From: Garcia nutans
Lineage: Eukaryota > Streptophyta > Magnoliopsida > Malpighiales > Euphorbiaceae
Direction of reading: 5' to 3'
Assembly: GCA_947685225.1 (NCBI GenBank)
Contig: CANTUV010000026.1
Location: forward strand, 56,629,501 to 56,693,500
Length of the DNA stretch: 64,000 bases
This document shows positions 11,224 to 23,400 of the stretch, piece after piece; position 1 is the first letter of the stretch; the number at the start of each line of letters is the position of its first letter. Position numbers and translations under genes: made by a program. A model generated the notes under the pieces. It searched no databases. It had not been told where the DNA came from and saw only the letters and a list, made by a program, of their open reading frames with translations.

Positions 11224-12798
11224 ACCAAACAAGGATAATCCATTGATTCAATGCGCAGAGCTTATTCTCCCATGGCTAATTCCACAAGAGCTCACCAGAA
11301 TATCCTAGACCAGCAAAACCCTTTTTCAGATCTCCAGAACTATCACTCTCCAACGATCCTTTGACGCTTCTAGATCCCTTGAGAACCATCCTATCCCATT
11401 TCTTAACCCAATCGATAACCGCCCATATGCCTTTTTCCTTTACACCCTATCTCAAATCATCTCTTCTCATTCCCCCCCTCAACGACAACCTTGGGGCTCC
11501 TCGCTTTTTACTGCTCCTGCCGGTTCGTTGTGCCCACTTGAAGAGTGCTTATCTGGGTGTGATTGCGATTGTGAGGGGTGCAAGCAAGGATGCTCCTCTG
11601 GGTGTGAATTGTTGGGCTTGGAGGAGCTTTAGATTGGTGAAGAATCAGCTGATAAGCATACAAACCCCAACCTTTTATTCACCCAATTAATGTTGTTTTT
11701 GAAAATTAAAGAAACGTTCATTCTTTTATTGTAGAGATAAATTTATAATCTTGGTACTTATGGATTCCGCCATTTTGGTATGTGTTGGAGGATATTGTTT
11801 GTACATTATCTATTTGATTGGTAATAATGGCCATGTAATTGTAGTTAGAGCTAGGCGGTAGAATCACAATAACCAATTATTGATAGGCCCAGAATTCTTT
11901 TGGAGCTTGTGGCACAGAAATGCCCTGAATTATAACTATTAAACCGTATACATACATATCAGGGAGAAAGAGTGCAGCGAATAGGCTTTTGAATAGATTA
12001 AATTCCTAACCAAAACAAAGTTCATCAAAATTCATCATTGAAAAGTATTTGGATAAAGTAGGAAGTAGACTGAATATGCACAATGGTTCTGTATTTGTGT
12101 GATGCAACTGATAAATAATTGAACAGTCCACCACCTGGATTCTGCTAATTCGCACTTATATATTTTTTGTGAATTTTATGGCCAATTTATTTTTTGACAC
12201 TAACAATGGCCTTGTTCATGCTGTGACTTGCATGCTTCGTTGAATGGCTGCTGTACTCATTGAACTGCTACTGTTGCATTAACTGTAATTTCATGCAGAT
12301 TGGGTTGTTGTATTTGTTGTTACTTTCTTGAGGTTCTTTGTTATGTCTTCATTACATCTGAGGATATCCTTCTTGTCTTGGATGCCATTCTGATTGAGCT
12401 TTGCTTGAACAGGTGAACTCCTGACAACCAAAGAAGCCAGAAGCCGGCAACAACTATATGATGAGCTCAGATCTAGTACTGGTCAATTTTCTTCTGCTCT
12501 TTTGATTGTGAGAGAGCATCTTCCTTCTGGAAAGGCTTATTTCAGGGTTAACATTGATGCCACAAGAATGGGAAATGTTGCAAGATTCATTAACCATTCT
12601 TGTGATGATGTTAATCTGTCAACTATGCTAGTGAGAATCTCAGGAGGTTTGTTGCCTCGTCTCCGTTTCTTTGCTTCTAAAGACATAAAAGAAGGAGAAG
12701 AGCTAACTTTTAGCTATGGAGAAATAAGGTCTAAGGGCTTGCAATGTTTTTGTGGCAGTTCTTGATGTTTTGGAATTTTGCCTCCAGAACATACATAA
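11224..12798 (+). pseudogene. SUVR3: Decayed SUVR3-like SET-domain histone methyltransferase
   Basis: Exon 1 homology (about 11226-11630) includes ELILPWLIPQEL and SLENHPIPFLNP, typical of the SUVR3 N-terminus. Exon 2 (12413-12762) holds the C-terminal half of the SET domain, with RFINHSCDD and LTFSYGE. Lesions are independent of one another. No ATG opens the frame; an in-frame TAG lies at 11306-11308 where SUVR3 has Gln. The pre-SET cysteines break off after CDCDCEGCKQGC, and the N-terminal half of SET is missing between 11630 and 12413. A TGA at 12763-12765 replaces a Cys codon of post-SET; the old frame continues to TAA at 12796-12798. SUVR3 belongs to the SUV39-type H3K9 methyltransferase relatives. 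This copy cannot make a complete enzyme. A transcript encoding a short SET fragment from 12502 is possible but unlikely to be active. Confidence 0.85.
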
Positions 12799-13711
12799 TC
12801 ATTGAAAACGACATGAGATAGGTTTATAGTTTTGGGTAGTCACTCACTTTAATAGAGAATGAGAGAATGTAAGAAAACATTCCTTCAATTGTAAAGTTGC
12901 AGTGCTGTTTAAAATTTAAAATTATATCGACAAAGATATCCATTGATGTCATCCAGATGATTATTCGAACCCTCCGATGGAATTTAATTAACAAAACAAT
13001 AAAAACCAAAATATAAATTGTTAGCCAAATGTAAGGTAGTTTTTATTGTCATTCCGCAAATTGTACCTGTACGATGGGCAGATCAATTTTGTGGCCCTTT
13101 GAGTCATGACTAAACAATTGCTTGACCATGAAATCTGGTGGTGGTCTTTCAGTCAATTCTGAACTTGCAATTTTACAAATAGAAAATGTGAAGCTAATTG
13201 TCAGCATATGCATCTATTTGGCATCTTAACTACAATCATGAACTTCCTAGGATGGAAGAAGTTTTGGATTTAACAGTTTCTATTTAAATAATATATATAT
13301 TGAAATCATTTCCACTCATTCAGGGCACACGTAACTGCCCAAGACTTTATTTTTAAAAGGAAAAAAAAATTGGAAAGGAAATAACATCCTTTAATTGACA
13401 AAAGATTAAAAATCATACATAAGGAGCTCTGTTTCCTGTAATGGTACAAAACAAATGACACCAATGCACGTCTAGCCCTTGTTTTACTCTATCCCACACG
13501 CTACGGGCAGCACAAATCTTGTGCCTTCCCTTGAAGACAATCTTCTTCAAGTCACTTATTTACCATTTGAATATTGCGGTATCCTCTAAAAAATTAAAAT
13601 TTATAGTTTACCATAACCTACTTCTATCTCTCCATTTGCATGCTCCTCGCACCCTCAACAGCACTTCTCTCATTTCACCCTATCAACCTCAGTTCCTCTC
13701 TCTCTCTCTCT

Positions 13712-13744
<33 letters not shown>

Positions 13745-14065
13745 CATAACATTAACATGTAAATATTAGATATCAATGCTAGCTTCAGTAACTGGGCAAT
13801 TGTTTGTTTTGCAGTGTTTGTTTGACGAAATGAATGTTCAGTGAAGATTTAAACATGAAAACCATTATATAATAATTTACTAGGAAAGTTACAAAAAAGA
13901 AGGAAAGAAAGGTAGAAAAGCTCAACACATTGAGCTTGCCAACCCCATCACGAGAGTAACTTGCCATCAGTGCCACTCCGTTTTGTTTCACATATATAAC
14001 ATCAATACCCACCACTTTTCTCTTTTGTTAGCTCTTTTTAATTTCTTCTCCTTCTTTCTCTCTCA
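12799..14065. other. Spacer between SUVR3 relic and LBD gene
   Basis: No coding or RNA gene is recognisable. A compound (CT)n(TA)n microsatellite lies near 13698-13742. The last 100 bases are CT-rich, as often seen in plant 5' UTRs, and lead into the LBD start codon. Confidence 0.5.
13698..13742. repeat. (CT)n(TA)n microsatellite
   Basis: About eight CT units run straight into roughly fourteen TA units. It is a likely length-polymorphic marker. Confidence 0.9.
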
Positions 14066-15327
14066 ATGGCTGAACCACGGTGTGATGCTACTTCTGATAC
14101 TAGAAGGAAGGCCATAGGCAAGCATAATTCCTCCATTCCAGTAGTGGATGTTGCTGAACAACAGGTGGCTGCACCGGTAGTAGCAGCAGCTGCAGCTCCA
14201 TGCGGTGCCTGCAAGTTCTTGAGAAGGAAATGCATTAATGGGTGCATATTTGCACCCCACTTTGGTTCTGACCAGGGTGCAGCCCGGTTTGCTGCGGTGC
14301 ATAAGGTGTTTGGTGCTAGTAATGTATCGAAGTTGTTGTTGCACATTCCTGTTAACCGGAGACATGAAGCTGTTGTTACAATATCTTATGAGGCTCAGGC
14401 AAGGCTATCTGATCCGGTTTATGGTTGTGTCTCCACCATTCTTGCTTTGCAACAACAGGTTCAACTAAATCTTAATTAATTAATATCAATGAATTTTAAT
14501 CTACTTTTCTTGGAGATTTGTTAACAAGGTGACGTTGAAGATAAATCTTGAAGCTGAACCTTTTCGAAAACAGAATTTTTTTATGTATATATAGCTAGCT
14601 AGCAAGCGGAGATGGCTATTTCTTTAATTTCTTGTTGGTATTATCAACTTTCTAAAAGATTAGGCAACAGAATGACATTAGAATTGTTATACACTTGCGT
14701 AGGCAAAGGTTGAATTTTAAATGAATGAATGAATGAGACATTTCTTGTTCATGGACACGTGAATTAGGATGCTTCTTCTTCTTCTTCTTTATAAATATGA
14801 CTTTTCCTTTAATTTTATCAAGAATATTTAATTTTAATAATTTAAAACAGCACTCTTTTAAATTTTTGTAAATCTATTACTGAATGTCATTTCAGATAAA
14901 ATTAATTAATTATATCTAAGTTTATTGGAATCATATATAACAATATGTCTAAATCTATCTTTTTTATATTATTACTACATATATGCAGGTGGCATCTCTG
15001 CAAGCAGAACTAGCAATGGTTCAAAATCAACTAATAAACAGTAGATTTGTTATGGCAAATGTTCTTCAAAACTCGCATCATCAACCAGAACAACAACATG
15101 TTGCTCTGCTTCAACCAAGCTATTCTAACAATTCCTCAGCTTCCACAAACTTTATGAATATGACAACATTCACTTCCAACTTTGACATTGTCACTGATAC
15201 TACTACTGCTCCAATATCTTCTCTCCAGCTTTCTATGCCATCCCATCATCATGACGAAGAAGATGAGGAAGAAAGTCACCGGATTCCCCCCATTTTCTCC
15301 GACCAAATTCTACTTCACCGCAGATGA
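14066..15327 (+). CDS. LBD20: LBD (LOB-domain) transcription factor, class I, LBD18/20-like
   Basis: Two exons, 14066-14458 and 14989-15327, give 243 residues. LBD proteins are plant-specific nuclear DNA-binding regulators. The zinc-finger-like motif CX2CX6CX3C is at C46, C49, C56 and C60 (CGACKFLRRKCINGC). It is followed by the GAS block (FGASNVSKLL) and a leucine-zipper-like coil spanning the exon junction (STILALQQQVASLQAEL), which marks class I. The intron after LQQQ is at the usual LBD position. The C-terminus is Asn/Ser-rich with an acidic HHHDEEDEEE stretch. The long Ala-rich N-terminal extension before the LOB domain fits the LBD18/LBD20 clade. Position next to a SUVR3 relic and an At3g03770-like gene favours LBD20 (At3g03760 from memory), but LBD18 cannot be excluded without a tree. 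Confidence 0.88.
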
Positions 15328-15460
15328 ACCTTTTTTTATTTACCGTCTCCTCTTAACAAATCTTATTATCATTTTATATGTATGCTAATACAATATAATA
15401 TCAACTCATTTTGTTAGTACTTTTTTTTTAATTGCGTACCATACCTTTACCATATGTAAA

Positions 15461-15464
<4 letters not shown>

Positions 15465-15488
<24 letters not shown>
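15465..15488. repeat. (ACAT)n tetranucleotide microsatellite
   Basis: About six ACAT units in a row lie 140 bases after the LBD stop codon. Confidence 0.85.
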
Positions 15489-15491
<3 letters not shown>

Positions 15492-16495
15492 AATACAATA
15501 TTGTATAGCTAGATGAATAATCACAATATTAATCAAGCATATATATTGGCATATGGTAGTAGTTCTGGTATCTCAAATAAAGTGCTTGGGAGTAAGCTTG
15601 TTTAATATTAATCTTTATTTTCTCTTTATTCTCTTTTATCTTCCTTTTGTGATTTGATTAAAATTTGGACATAAATATATTTAATCTGTATAAATATGGA
15701 AATATATTCATATATGTTTTATCAATAACATTTCATTATTATTTAGTCTAATAATTAGGTGCAATTATTAATTGATCTAAAAAAAATTAATTATTATTTT
15801 AATAATTTAATTAGTAATCAAATATGATAAAATATATATCTTAATATAATCAGGTGCAATATAAAAATTACATTCGGATTTTAATAGCTAACAAAATAAG
15901 TACGTCAAAATAAAAATATCTATTACTGTAATCAATGTTCATACAGGAACCTAATTATCATTGATCTTCTTCTTCTTTAGTACACTTAGTTGCAGCTTTT
16001 CTATTAATACATTTTGTTATACATTTCATTGCATATTATATATGAGTGGGATATATTTAAATTATTTTCAAGGTTTTAATTTGTTTTTTCCGTAAATCTT
16101 TTTCATAAAATTGCTATATAATATTGTGTATCAATTTATGATTTTGATATCAAAGATTAATTAGAGCATAATTGCTAATGATAGATATTAACCAATGCAT
16201 TTTACACTGGTTTATTTAGGGAATATTTTACACAAATTAATAGCCTTTTTTTGAGAAATAAAAATTTATAAAGACTTTGATGATCCAATAAATTAGTATA
16301 ATATATCTACGCATATACTTAAGACAGCTACACAAGATTAAAAAAGTACATATACATTTACATATAATCCATTTCCTAAAAATATAAATTAATTTATAAT
16401 TTCAAGTTGAATATTAAATATTTTATAAATATATATTAATTGATTCGGTAACTGGATCCGGTTTTAAAAACCTTATAAAGTGATAAACTGGACCC

Positions 16496-16510
16496 GCTTT
16501 GGGCCCGTTT
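16496..16510 (+). promoter_or_regulatory. Possible site II (TGGGCC) element of the UBC promoter
   Basis: CTTTGGGCCCGTTTC contains TGGGCC about 120 bases before the UBC start codon. TGGGCC/T elements are common in plant housekeeping promoters and are bound by TCP factors. The call rests on one motif match. Confidence 0.35.
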
Positions 16511-16621
16511 CATTTCTGAAACGCGCATAAAAAAGGCAAAATCTGTTCTTTTGCCGATCTTTGTTAGATTTGTTCAGATCTCTCTTTGCAATCTGAAACT
16601 GTAACAGAAGAAACAAGAAAG

Positions 16622-18608
16622 ATGACAACTTCAGCGAGAAAGAGGCTGATGAGAGATTTCAAGAGGCTTCAGCAAGATCCACCGGCGGGCATCAGTGGCG
16701 CTCCGCAAGACAACAACATTTTGCTCTGGAACGCTGTAATCTTTGGGTATCTATCTCTTCATTTCTCTCTTTTTCTTGTTTCTTCTTCTTTATTTGTTTA
16801 AAATTTCAATTCTTTTTTTCCTGGGTTTTTTAGGCCTGATGATACTTCTTGGGATGGAGGTGTGTAATTTTGATTCTTGCTATTTCTATTTTGAAGTATT
16901 TTTTTGTTGCCTTTGATGGATTATGGTTCTTGAATTATTATTCCTTTTTTTAATAATTGAGTTTTTGGGCTTTTTTGTTTGGTTGTTGGTGCAATTTGGT
17001 TTGAGTTATACTTTATATTGCCTCTTTTTTGGGGATGTTATCAATGGCTAGTGGCTTTGAACTGTTATTATGCTGCTAGAATTATTATATATGATGATGT
17101 TTTATGCTCAGGTACGTTTAAGTTGACTCTACAATTCACTGAGGATTATCCCAACAAACCTCCAACTGTCCGTTTTGTCTCACGCATGTTTCATCCAAAC
17201 AGTATGTTGATCTCATGTATTTGATTGGTTTACTTGATTATGTTCCTTTTGAATTGTAATTTGTGCTATTTGGAAGTTTTAGTTTTTCTTTTCAATGAAT
17301 TGAAATTTCTTTTAATCTCTGACTTGGTTTGAATTGATTTCATCAGTATATGCAGATGGAAGCATTTGCTTAGATATTTTACAAAATCAGTGGAGTCCCA
17401 TATATGATGTCGCTGCTATACTTACATCTATCCAGGTTAAACTTTTTGTGACTCGCCTTTCTTATTCATATTTCATAGGAAAGAATAGTCTTTTCATATT
17501 AGTGACTTGTTGGATGCCTTTAATTGCTGGTCATTTTATGTGTTCATGTTTTGAGACAACTTTATAGTGGTTATCAATGTAATATTAATTGAGAAACTTC
17601 AGACAGTTACTTGATTATGAGTGCGAGGCTTAAGAGAAAGAAAACCTACTTTTAGGTCTTGAGAACAGATGGTTGATGCAAAAATGCTGAAGATAGGGCG
17701 CTCTTCGGGTTCTCTCTTAGTAGCCTTCACAAATGGGAGCAAAGTTACTAATGGCTTTTATATCACATCATCAACTTATGATTCTTCAAAAATCCTTTTC
17801 GTTTAAATGAGATGCATTGGACATTTGATTTAAATCTCAAAATAGTTACATCCACTGTTCCACATGGTTTGTGGCTGAGGATAATTTCATAGATTATGGA
17901 GGATATTTCCGATGCTTTAAAGCTTTTGCTGGGCTAAGAAATATGCATGCAGAAGAGCTAGATGTGAACATCACCTGTATGCTTTAATTTTGTAATCCTG
18001 TCAAGGGCCTGCTCTTGTATTGGAGAAGAATGTTTCTGGATGCCAGGTTTTTCTGTTATTGCATTCCTTAGAAAAGTGTAGCAAGAGACCTTAGGTTTTA
18101 GGCAGTTGGACATACAGGAGTCATAAATGTTTGTACGAATTTAGTTTAGTTTGCTTTCAGGTCTAATTTCAAATATGGCTGATATCAGTATGGTTAGAAG
18201 TAACTGAGCTCTGTGTTGTGCTTTTGGGTTGTCTGGATGTGAAGTGAATTTGCTGTCAGCTTTGTGTTTAATAGGCCTGTAGATAATAGTGGATACTGTA
18301 TCACACTCATATGCAATGGATTTCTTATATTAGGTTTCCAGACATCACATTTGTTAGTATTGCATCCAAGGGGTTATATTTAGATTTTCATGTTATTACC
18401 TTGTTGGAGAATTTTGTTTTATGTCTTTCAAGTGATTTGCATTTACTAACAAGAGATACTTTTCTATGTTCCTTGCCAGTCCTTGCTCTGTGATCCAAAC
18501 CCAAACTCGCCTGCAAACTCTGAAGCAGCTCGCATGTTCAGTGAAAATAAGCGGGAGTACAACAGAAGAGTGCGTGAAATAGTAGAACAGAGCTGGACTG
18601 CTGACTGA
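16622..18608 (+). CDS. UBC2: RAD6-type ubiquitin-conjugating enzyme E2 (UBC1/2/3 group)
   Basis: Five exons in phase, 16622-16746, 16834-16859, 17112-17201, 17347-17435 and 18480-18608, encode exactly 152 residues, the length of plant RAD6 homologues. It begins MTTSARKRLMRDF and ends VEQSWTAD. The UBC fold is complete, with an FHPN motif, the catalytic Cys88 in GSICLDIL and NQWSP after it. RAD6-type E2s transfer ubiquitin to histone H2B (with HUB1/2 E3s) and to PCNA in damage tolerance. The fourth intron is 1.04 kb with no recognisable insert. The gene appears intact. UBC1, UBC2 and UBC3 cannot be told apart by eye, so the symbol stands for the group. Confidence 0.95.
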
Positions 18609-20470
18609 AAACCCAGGAAAAGCACCAGCAACCTCTGGTGTGCCTGGAAGATGAACGAAATTTGGTGTAGTGGGCTTCAAGTTTGTTTCTTCCAAATTCT
18701 AGGTAGTTGGCTTTGTAATATTCTTTAGCACACATTGTTCTTAGAGGATTTTCTTCAAATGATATGATTTCTGCCTTTCAGACAGCTGTATTTAAATTTC
18801 TTGTTGGCTTACCAATGTTTTATCTTGATTCTTCTTTCTTTCATCACTTGCATGTAAGACTCACTTATGATGTGTATAAAAGTCTCATTTGTAGTAGTTG
18901 AAGTTGCAATGTCCTTAACAGATACTTGCTAATGGAATTGGGTCGCCCTTGCTCCTGGTTACTTGTTGATGGCTATGTGCTAGTCTTTTTTTTTCAGGGG
19001 TCATACGAGCTATTTTGCAGACGCTGTTGAATTATTGGTTCGAAATATTTGTGATTATAGCTGATTGATTTTGGTGCTCAAGTTCAAGCGATTCCCAACA
19101 ATAAATTATAACACAGAAAGTGTGCTAAAACCATTAGATTCAATCACATCGATACAACTATTAAAATTCAAGGTTTCACACAAAAATCTATCTTTTTTCT
19201 GTTAAAATTGTCTTAGGTTTCACCATTTTATGAAAAATAATATTGTTTTTAACAAATTTTGTTGCTTGAAAATAAAATCAAATTCAAGAGAAATTGATGA
19301 TAAATAGCATAATAGTATCATCAGTGACTGAGCGTATGGATTTATGTGGTATAGATCAATGGTTGTATCTCATAATAAGAAAAATAGTAATCACTTCAGT
19401 TTTAAACAGAGCTAGCAAATTAGAAGGCACTATATATTTAACTAGGTATGAATATCGGTAGAGCTGGTTAGATTTTAAGAGTCGATCAATCCGACTATTT
19501 AATAGTCGAAAAAAAATATTTTTAAAATTGATCATTATAGATTGATTTTTTATCGGATTCGATCAGTTTTACTAAAAAATATATAAGTCGAAATCGACCA
19601 ACTTAGTTAGTTTAAACAGACGTTGTCGATCAAATGGGGGTCGAGAGTTTCCGGTTTTTTTGCTCATCCCTGTATTCAATTGCTTTGATTTTGATTTTTC
19701 TGTCATGATAGGGGAAAAAACGCAAATTCAACTGCTCCCAAATTCCTTAGAAGAAAGAGTGTTTTTCTGGGTTTATTTCCGTTTATTTTTTTTCTACGAT
19801 AAAACAGAAGCAATTAAAAGCTTAGAGTACACTCAAAAAAGAAAAAAAAAAACAGAGAATACTTGTAGCTCTTATGAAAGTAATCAGTAAGACTTCTTTG
19901 GCATGATATATAAACAACATTCAGGAGAAGCTTATGTATAGACACATGATGTGCAAATGATACATCATTTAGAGCTGCTATTTTGAGGACAGCTTGCCAT
20001 TTTTCTTGCTTGATGCATGCATAACAATCCTCAAATGTTCAAGTGTCTGTTAAGAAAATTACTACCTTGATAACCCAGAGGAAAACGTAAGAAGGAACTT
20101 GAAGAGGGCAGGGCAAATTTGTTTATCCATGCCCACAATATCAAGGATGTACAGACTGCCTAGTCGAAAAGCTGTGCATAAAAGTGGTCATTTCCTCTAG
20201 TCTTGCTTCCTCTTTTCTTATAGTAACTGACGTTTCCTGCAAAGATAATTTTTTTATTATTATTTTTCATATAAGATCCCAAACTGGATAACTTTATATT
20301 AGGGTTGCTCGTTTCATGCCCAAAAAGGTAACTTTCTAGTGGGGTTTGTTGTTTTTACGACAGAAAGAAAAAAAAATTCAAGTTAATATTAGAGATAGAG
20401 ACCATGTTTCATTCATTAGATGCATTAGCACATTAAGAGAGATGGAAGCATAGAAACCTGCAAATTGCTG
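18609..20470. other. Convergent spacer between UBC and LRR-RLK genes
   Basis: Both neighbouring genes end here, so it holds two 3' UTRs. No gene is seen. A diverged dispersed-repeat-like block lies at about 19440-19675. Confidence 0.5.
19440..19675. repeat. Dispersed-repeat-like block with repeated TCGAT/GTCGA words
   Basis: The block contains many copies of GATCGA-like words (GAGTCGATCAATCC, ATCGGATTCGATCAG, AAGTCGAAATCGACC) between A/T runs, and ends in TTTTGCTCATCCCTG. This style resembles common short non-coding plant repeats. No ends or family can be defined. Confidence 0.3.
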
Positions 20471-23400
20471 CTAACGAAGGGTAAGATGTAGGCCTGGAGG
20501 ATGTGAAGATGAGAGTGAGCCTGGAGAACCTTCACTGGAGTCTCCTCGCCATCCATTCTGAACTTGAGCTGCAAACTGCAAGTTCCATAGCACATCCTCG
20601 ATAGAAGGTCTGTCTGAAGGATCCTTGAGCAGGCACTTTACGCAAACCTCCATCATTGTCTTCAATGATTGATCTGAACAGCCCTTGCAAATAGTTGGGT
20701 CAACCATGCTCCTTCGAGCAGCATCATCACTGGTGATGCTTGGTTGTAACTGAAGAATGTTTGTAGTAATATTAAATTGTAATTATCTAAAACAGGGAAG
20801 GTACACTGAAGCTTGAACAAGATTTAAAAAAGAGCAGTATTGCTTCTTACCTGGTCTTTTAGAATATCTATTTCATTCCCAGAGTTCAATGGTCTCCCCA
20901 AAATAATTTCAAGCAATATTACTCCAAAGTCATACACATCAGTTTTCTCGTCTTGATTTGTCCTGTTAGATGTTCAAAGAAGATTTCATGATATTAGCAA
21001 CGCAAAAGTGTTTAAATTGCTGATAATACACACCAAACTGTGAAGCTTTACACACTATGCCTTGGGAGGACTTTTTTTCGGCTAATATCTAAAATCGGAC
21101 TACTATTTACAGGACATCGATCATATTTCCTAGAAGTTACAAGTTAGTACTAACCGTGCACTAGAGTTAGTAGCTTTGGATACACCAGAAGAAACTCCAT
21201 GGACAACCTGGAAGATGAGTTGAGTTGAACAGCAGCTTTAAGTCTTGTTCCAAAGGAAATAAACAAATAGGCAACAGAAAGAGAAAAATTACCTTTCCTG
21301 AGTTTTCTGCTAAAAAGGGTAGATTAAAACTACTAATTTTTGCAACAAGATTTTGATCCAGCAAAATATCTGTTATTTTCAGATTGTTTGAATATACACC
21401 TGGCACTATCCCTGTATGCAAAAACTGAATGCCCTTTGCTACTCCTATTGCAGCTGCTATTCGTTGCGCCCAATTAAGTGTTTGTCCGGCATGTCCCTCT
21501 GCTCAAAAAATGGAAAGATAAAAGTAAAATAAAAATATTACTGTCCCATGTTACAATTTCTAAGTTGCACATGGCTAAATTAAGATTAAATGAACAATTT
21601 TCTTAATCAAAAAGCATATTATCCATTCACATAAAGAGTTGTCGAAGGGGTCAACCACAATTATTTACGGTAAGAGTTGCAATGTGAATTTAATATGTTG
21701 GACTTTAGCCGTGCATACATATAAACATTAGAAGACTTATTATCAGTCACAACATTATTTCACATATATCATATGCACAGAGGATCAAAGGTTTATTCTG
21801 AAAAATTCTCTAATGGGATTTCTGCAGAAAGACACTTAAAAACGAGTCCTAATGAAAGTTGAGAAACTTTATGGATTACCTGAGATCCAACTCTTTAGGG
21901 TTCCATTTGATACATATTCAAATATAATAAATATTCTGCTGACACTTGAATCATCCAAGTAGCATTCAAAGCAGTGTCCTAGAGCACTGACCAAATGTCG
22001 ATGTCTGAGTTTTGAAATCAGCTCTATATGGTGCATAAAGTTTTGGGTGCTGTAGCTTCTTTTCATTTTTACGCATCTGATGGCAACAGAATAACCATTC
22101 TTAAGTTGACCTCTGTACATCTGAAAGAAAAAAAAAGCTTGAGATCAGGGTAAGCCAAATTCACGGTTACTGCAGTATCTATGGATGGATGGATTGGAAA
22201 TTTAGAAGTTACCAAAAAATGTAATAATGGTAATATATCATATCAGTGCTAAAGGCAGCATAAAACTTGGCCAAACGCATTTATGATCCATCAACAAGCA
22301 AACATCACAAACTACCATGTCTCCTAGTGGACAAGAGCAATGACCAAAAAAGAATATACATGATTAAAGAAAAACTAGCCTTTTGGCCATGGTCAAAAGT
22401 GCAAAGGAGAAGGTGAAAGAAGAAAAAAAAAGAAAAGAAAGTCCGATATAGGAGTATAAAATTGGAAAAATACTTGAAAATTGGAAGCATGCACTTGAAA
22501 ATTCTCTCTCCTACAACCACAGAAAGTACGGAAGAAAGCCCATCCTTGAGGACACATGAAGTTTTAAGTATAAAATATGAAACTCCTTTCAGGTTTATTT
22601 TACATCAGATTGGCATACCTGGCCTTGAAAACCTTCCCCCATGAAAGCAGATGTGTCAAAGTTGTTTGTAGCTTCCTCAAGCTCTTCCATTGAAAAGGTA
22701 CGATAAGGTGAAATACCAAGCGCTCCAAGCTTCATTGTTTGAGATATATATCCTTCAGGTTTAGCCAAAAATCTTGCTATCAGAAATTTTGCTCTTTCCA
22801 CACTCAACTATTGGTTGTGTCATTTATTAGTCACATTTGGCTGCATGCATGAACATGATATAGAGCATAGAGATTAGAGAGAGATGAATCTTACTTGCAT
22901 CAGAGAGCAACTTCGAAGGGTATCTAGCTGATGCATTCTCTGAAATTAGTCTTGTTGTAGGTCTCTTGATTGTCTTTCGGGCATTTGCCTTTCTAAGAAC
23001 CAAGAAAATCAAGACAACAATTGCAATTCCTCCAATAATCCCTCCAACTACACTCAATGCAATAATTTTAGAAGCTTGCTTCTTTTTCTTCCTCTGAGGC
23101 AAAATTCCTACTGCTAATGCTTCATTTCGACAAAAAGACAGTGGATGTTGATTTTGATCCCTAGTTGCAAGACAGTTCCCAGCATACTGGACCTTTTCCT
23201 TGGAAATAGAATGAAGGCAATCGGGCAAGTGTCCGGTTATAAGATTTGAGGACAAATCCACAAATTCAAGGTCTGTACTGCATGATTGATTTTCAAAAAG
23301 CATTCCTGTGAACTTGTTGTCTGCAATGTTTAAATAAGTTATGGAAGGCAATGATAACAAAGAAGGTGAAAATGGCCCCACAAATTTATTTTTTGAGAGA

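Larger units (their letters stand above)
15328..16621. other. Spacer between LBD and UBC genes
   Basis: The sequence is AT-rich. It has an (ACAT)n tract at about 15465-15488. No coding or RNA gene is visible. The last 130 bases are less AT-rich and are likely UBC promoter and 5' UTR. Confidence 0.5.

Noticed and set aside
11361..11690. 109-residue ORF as a novel protein
   Set aside because: It is an out-of-frame reading of the SUVR3 relic exon 1, whose homology is in another frame.
13519..13743. 74-residue ORF ending in Ile-Tyr repeats
   Set aside because: The repeat is translation of the (TA)n microsatellite; no domain or splice context.
14038..14365. Two minus-strand ORFs of about 100 residues opposite LBD exon 1
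   Set aside because: They are antisense shadows of the LBD coding exon.
22595..22807. Separate small gene starting MSVERAKF
   Set aside because: Its first 18 or so residues are intron; the rest is exon 2 of the LRR pseudokinase with a consistent splice phase.
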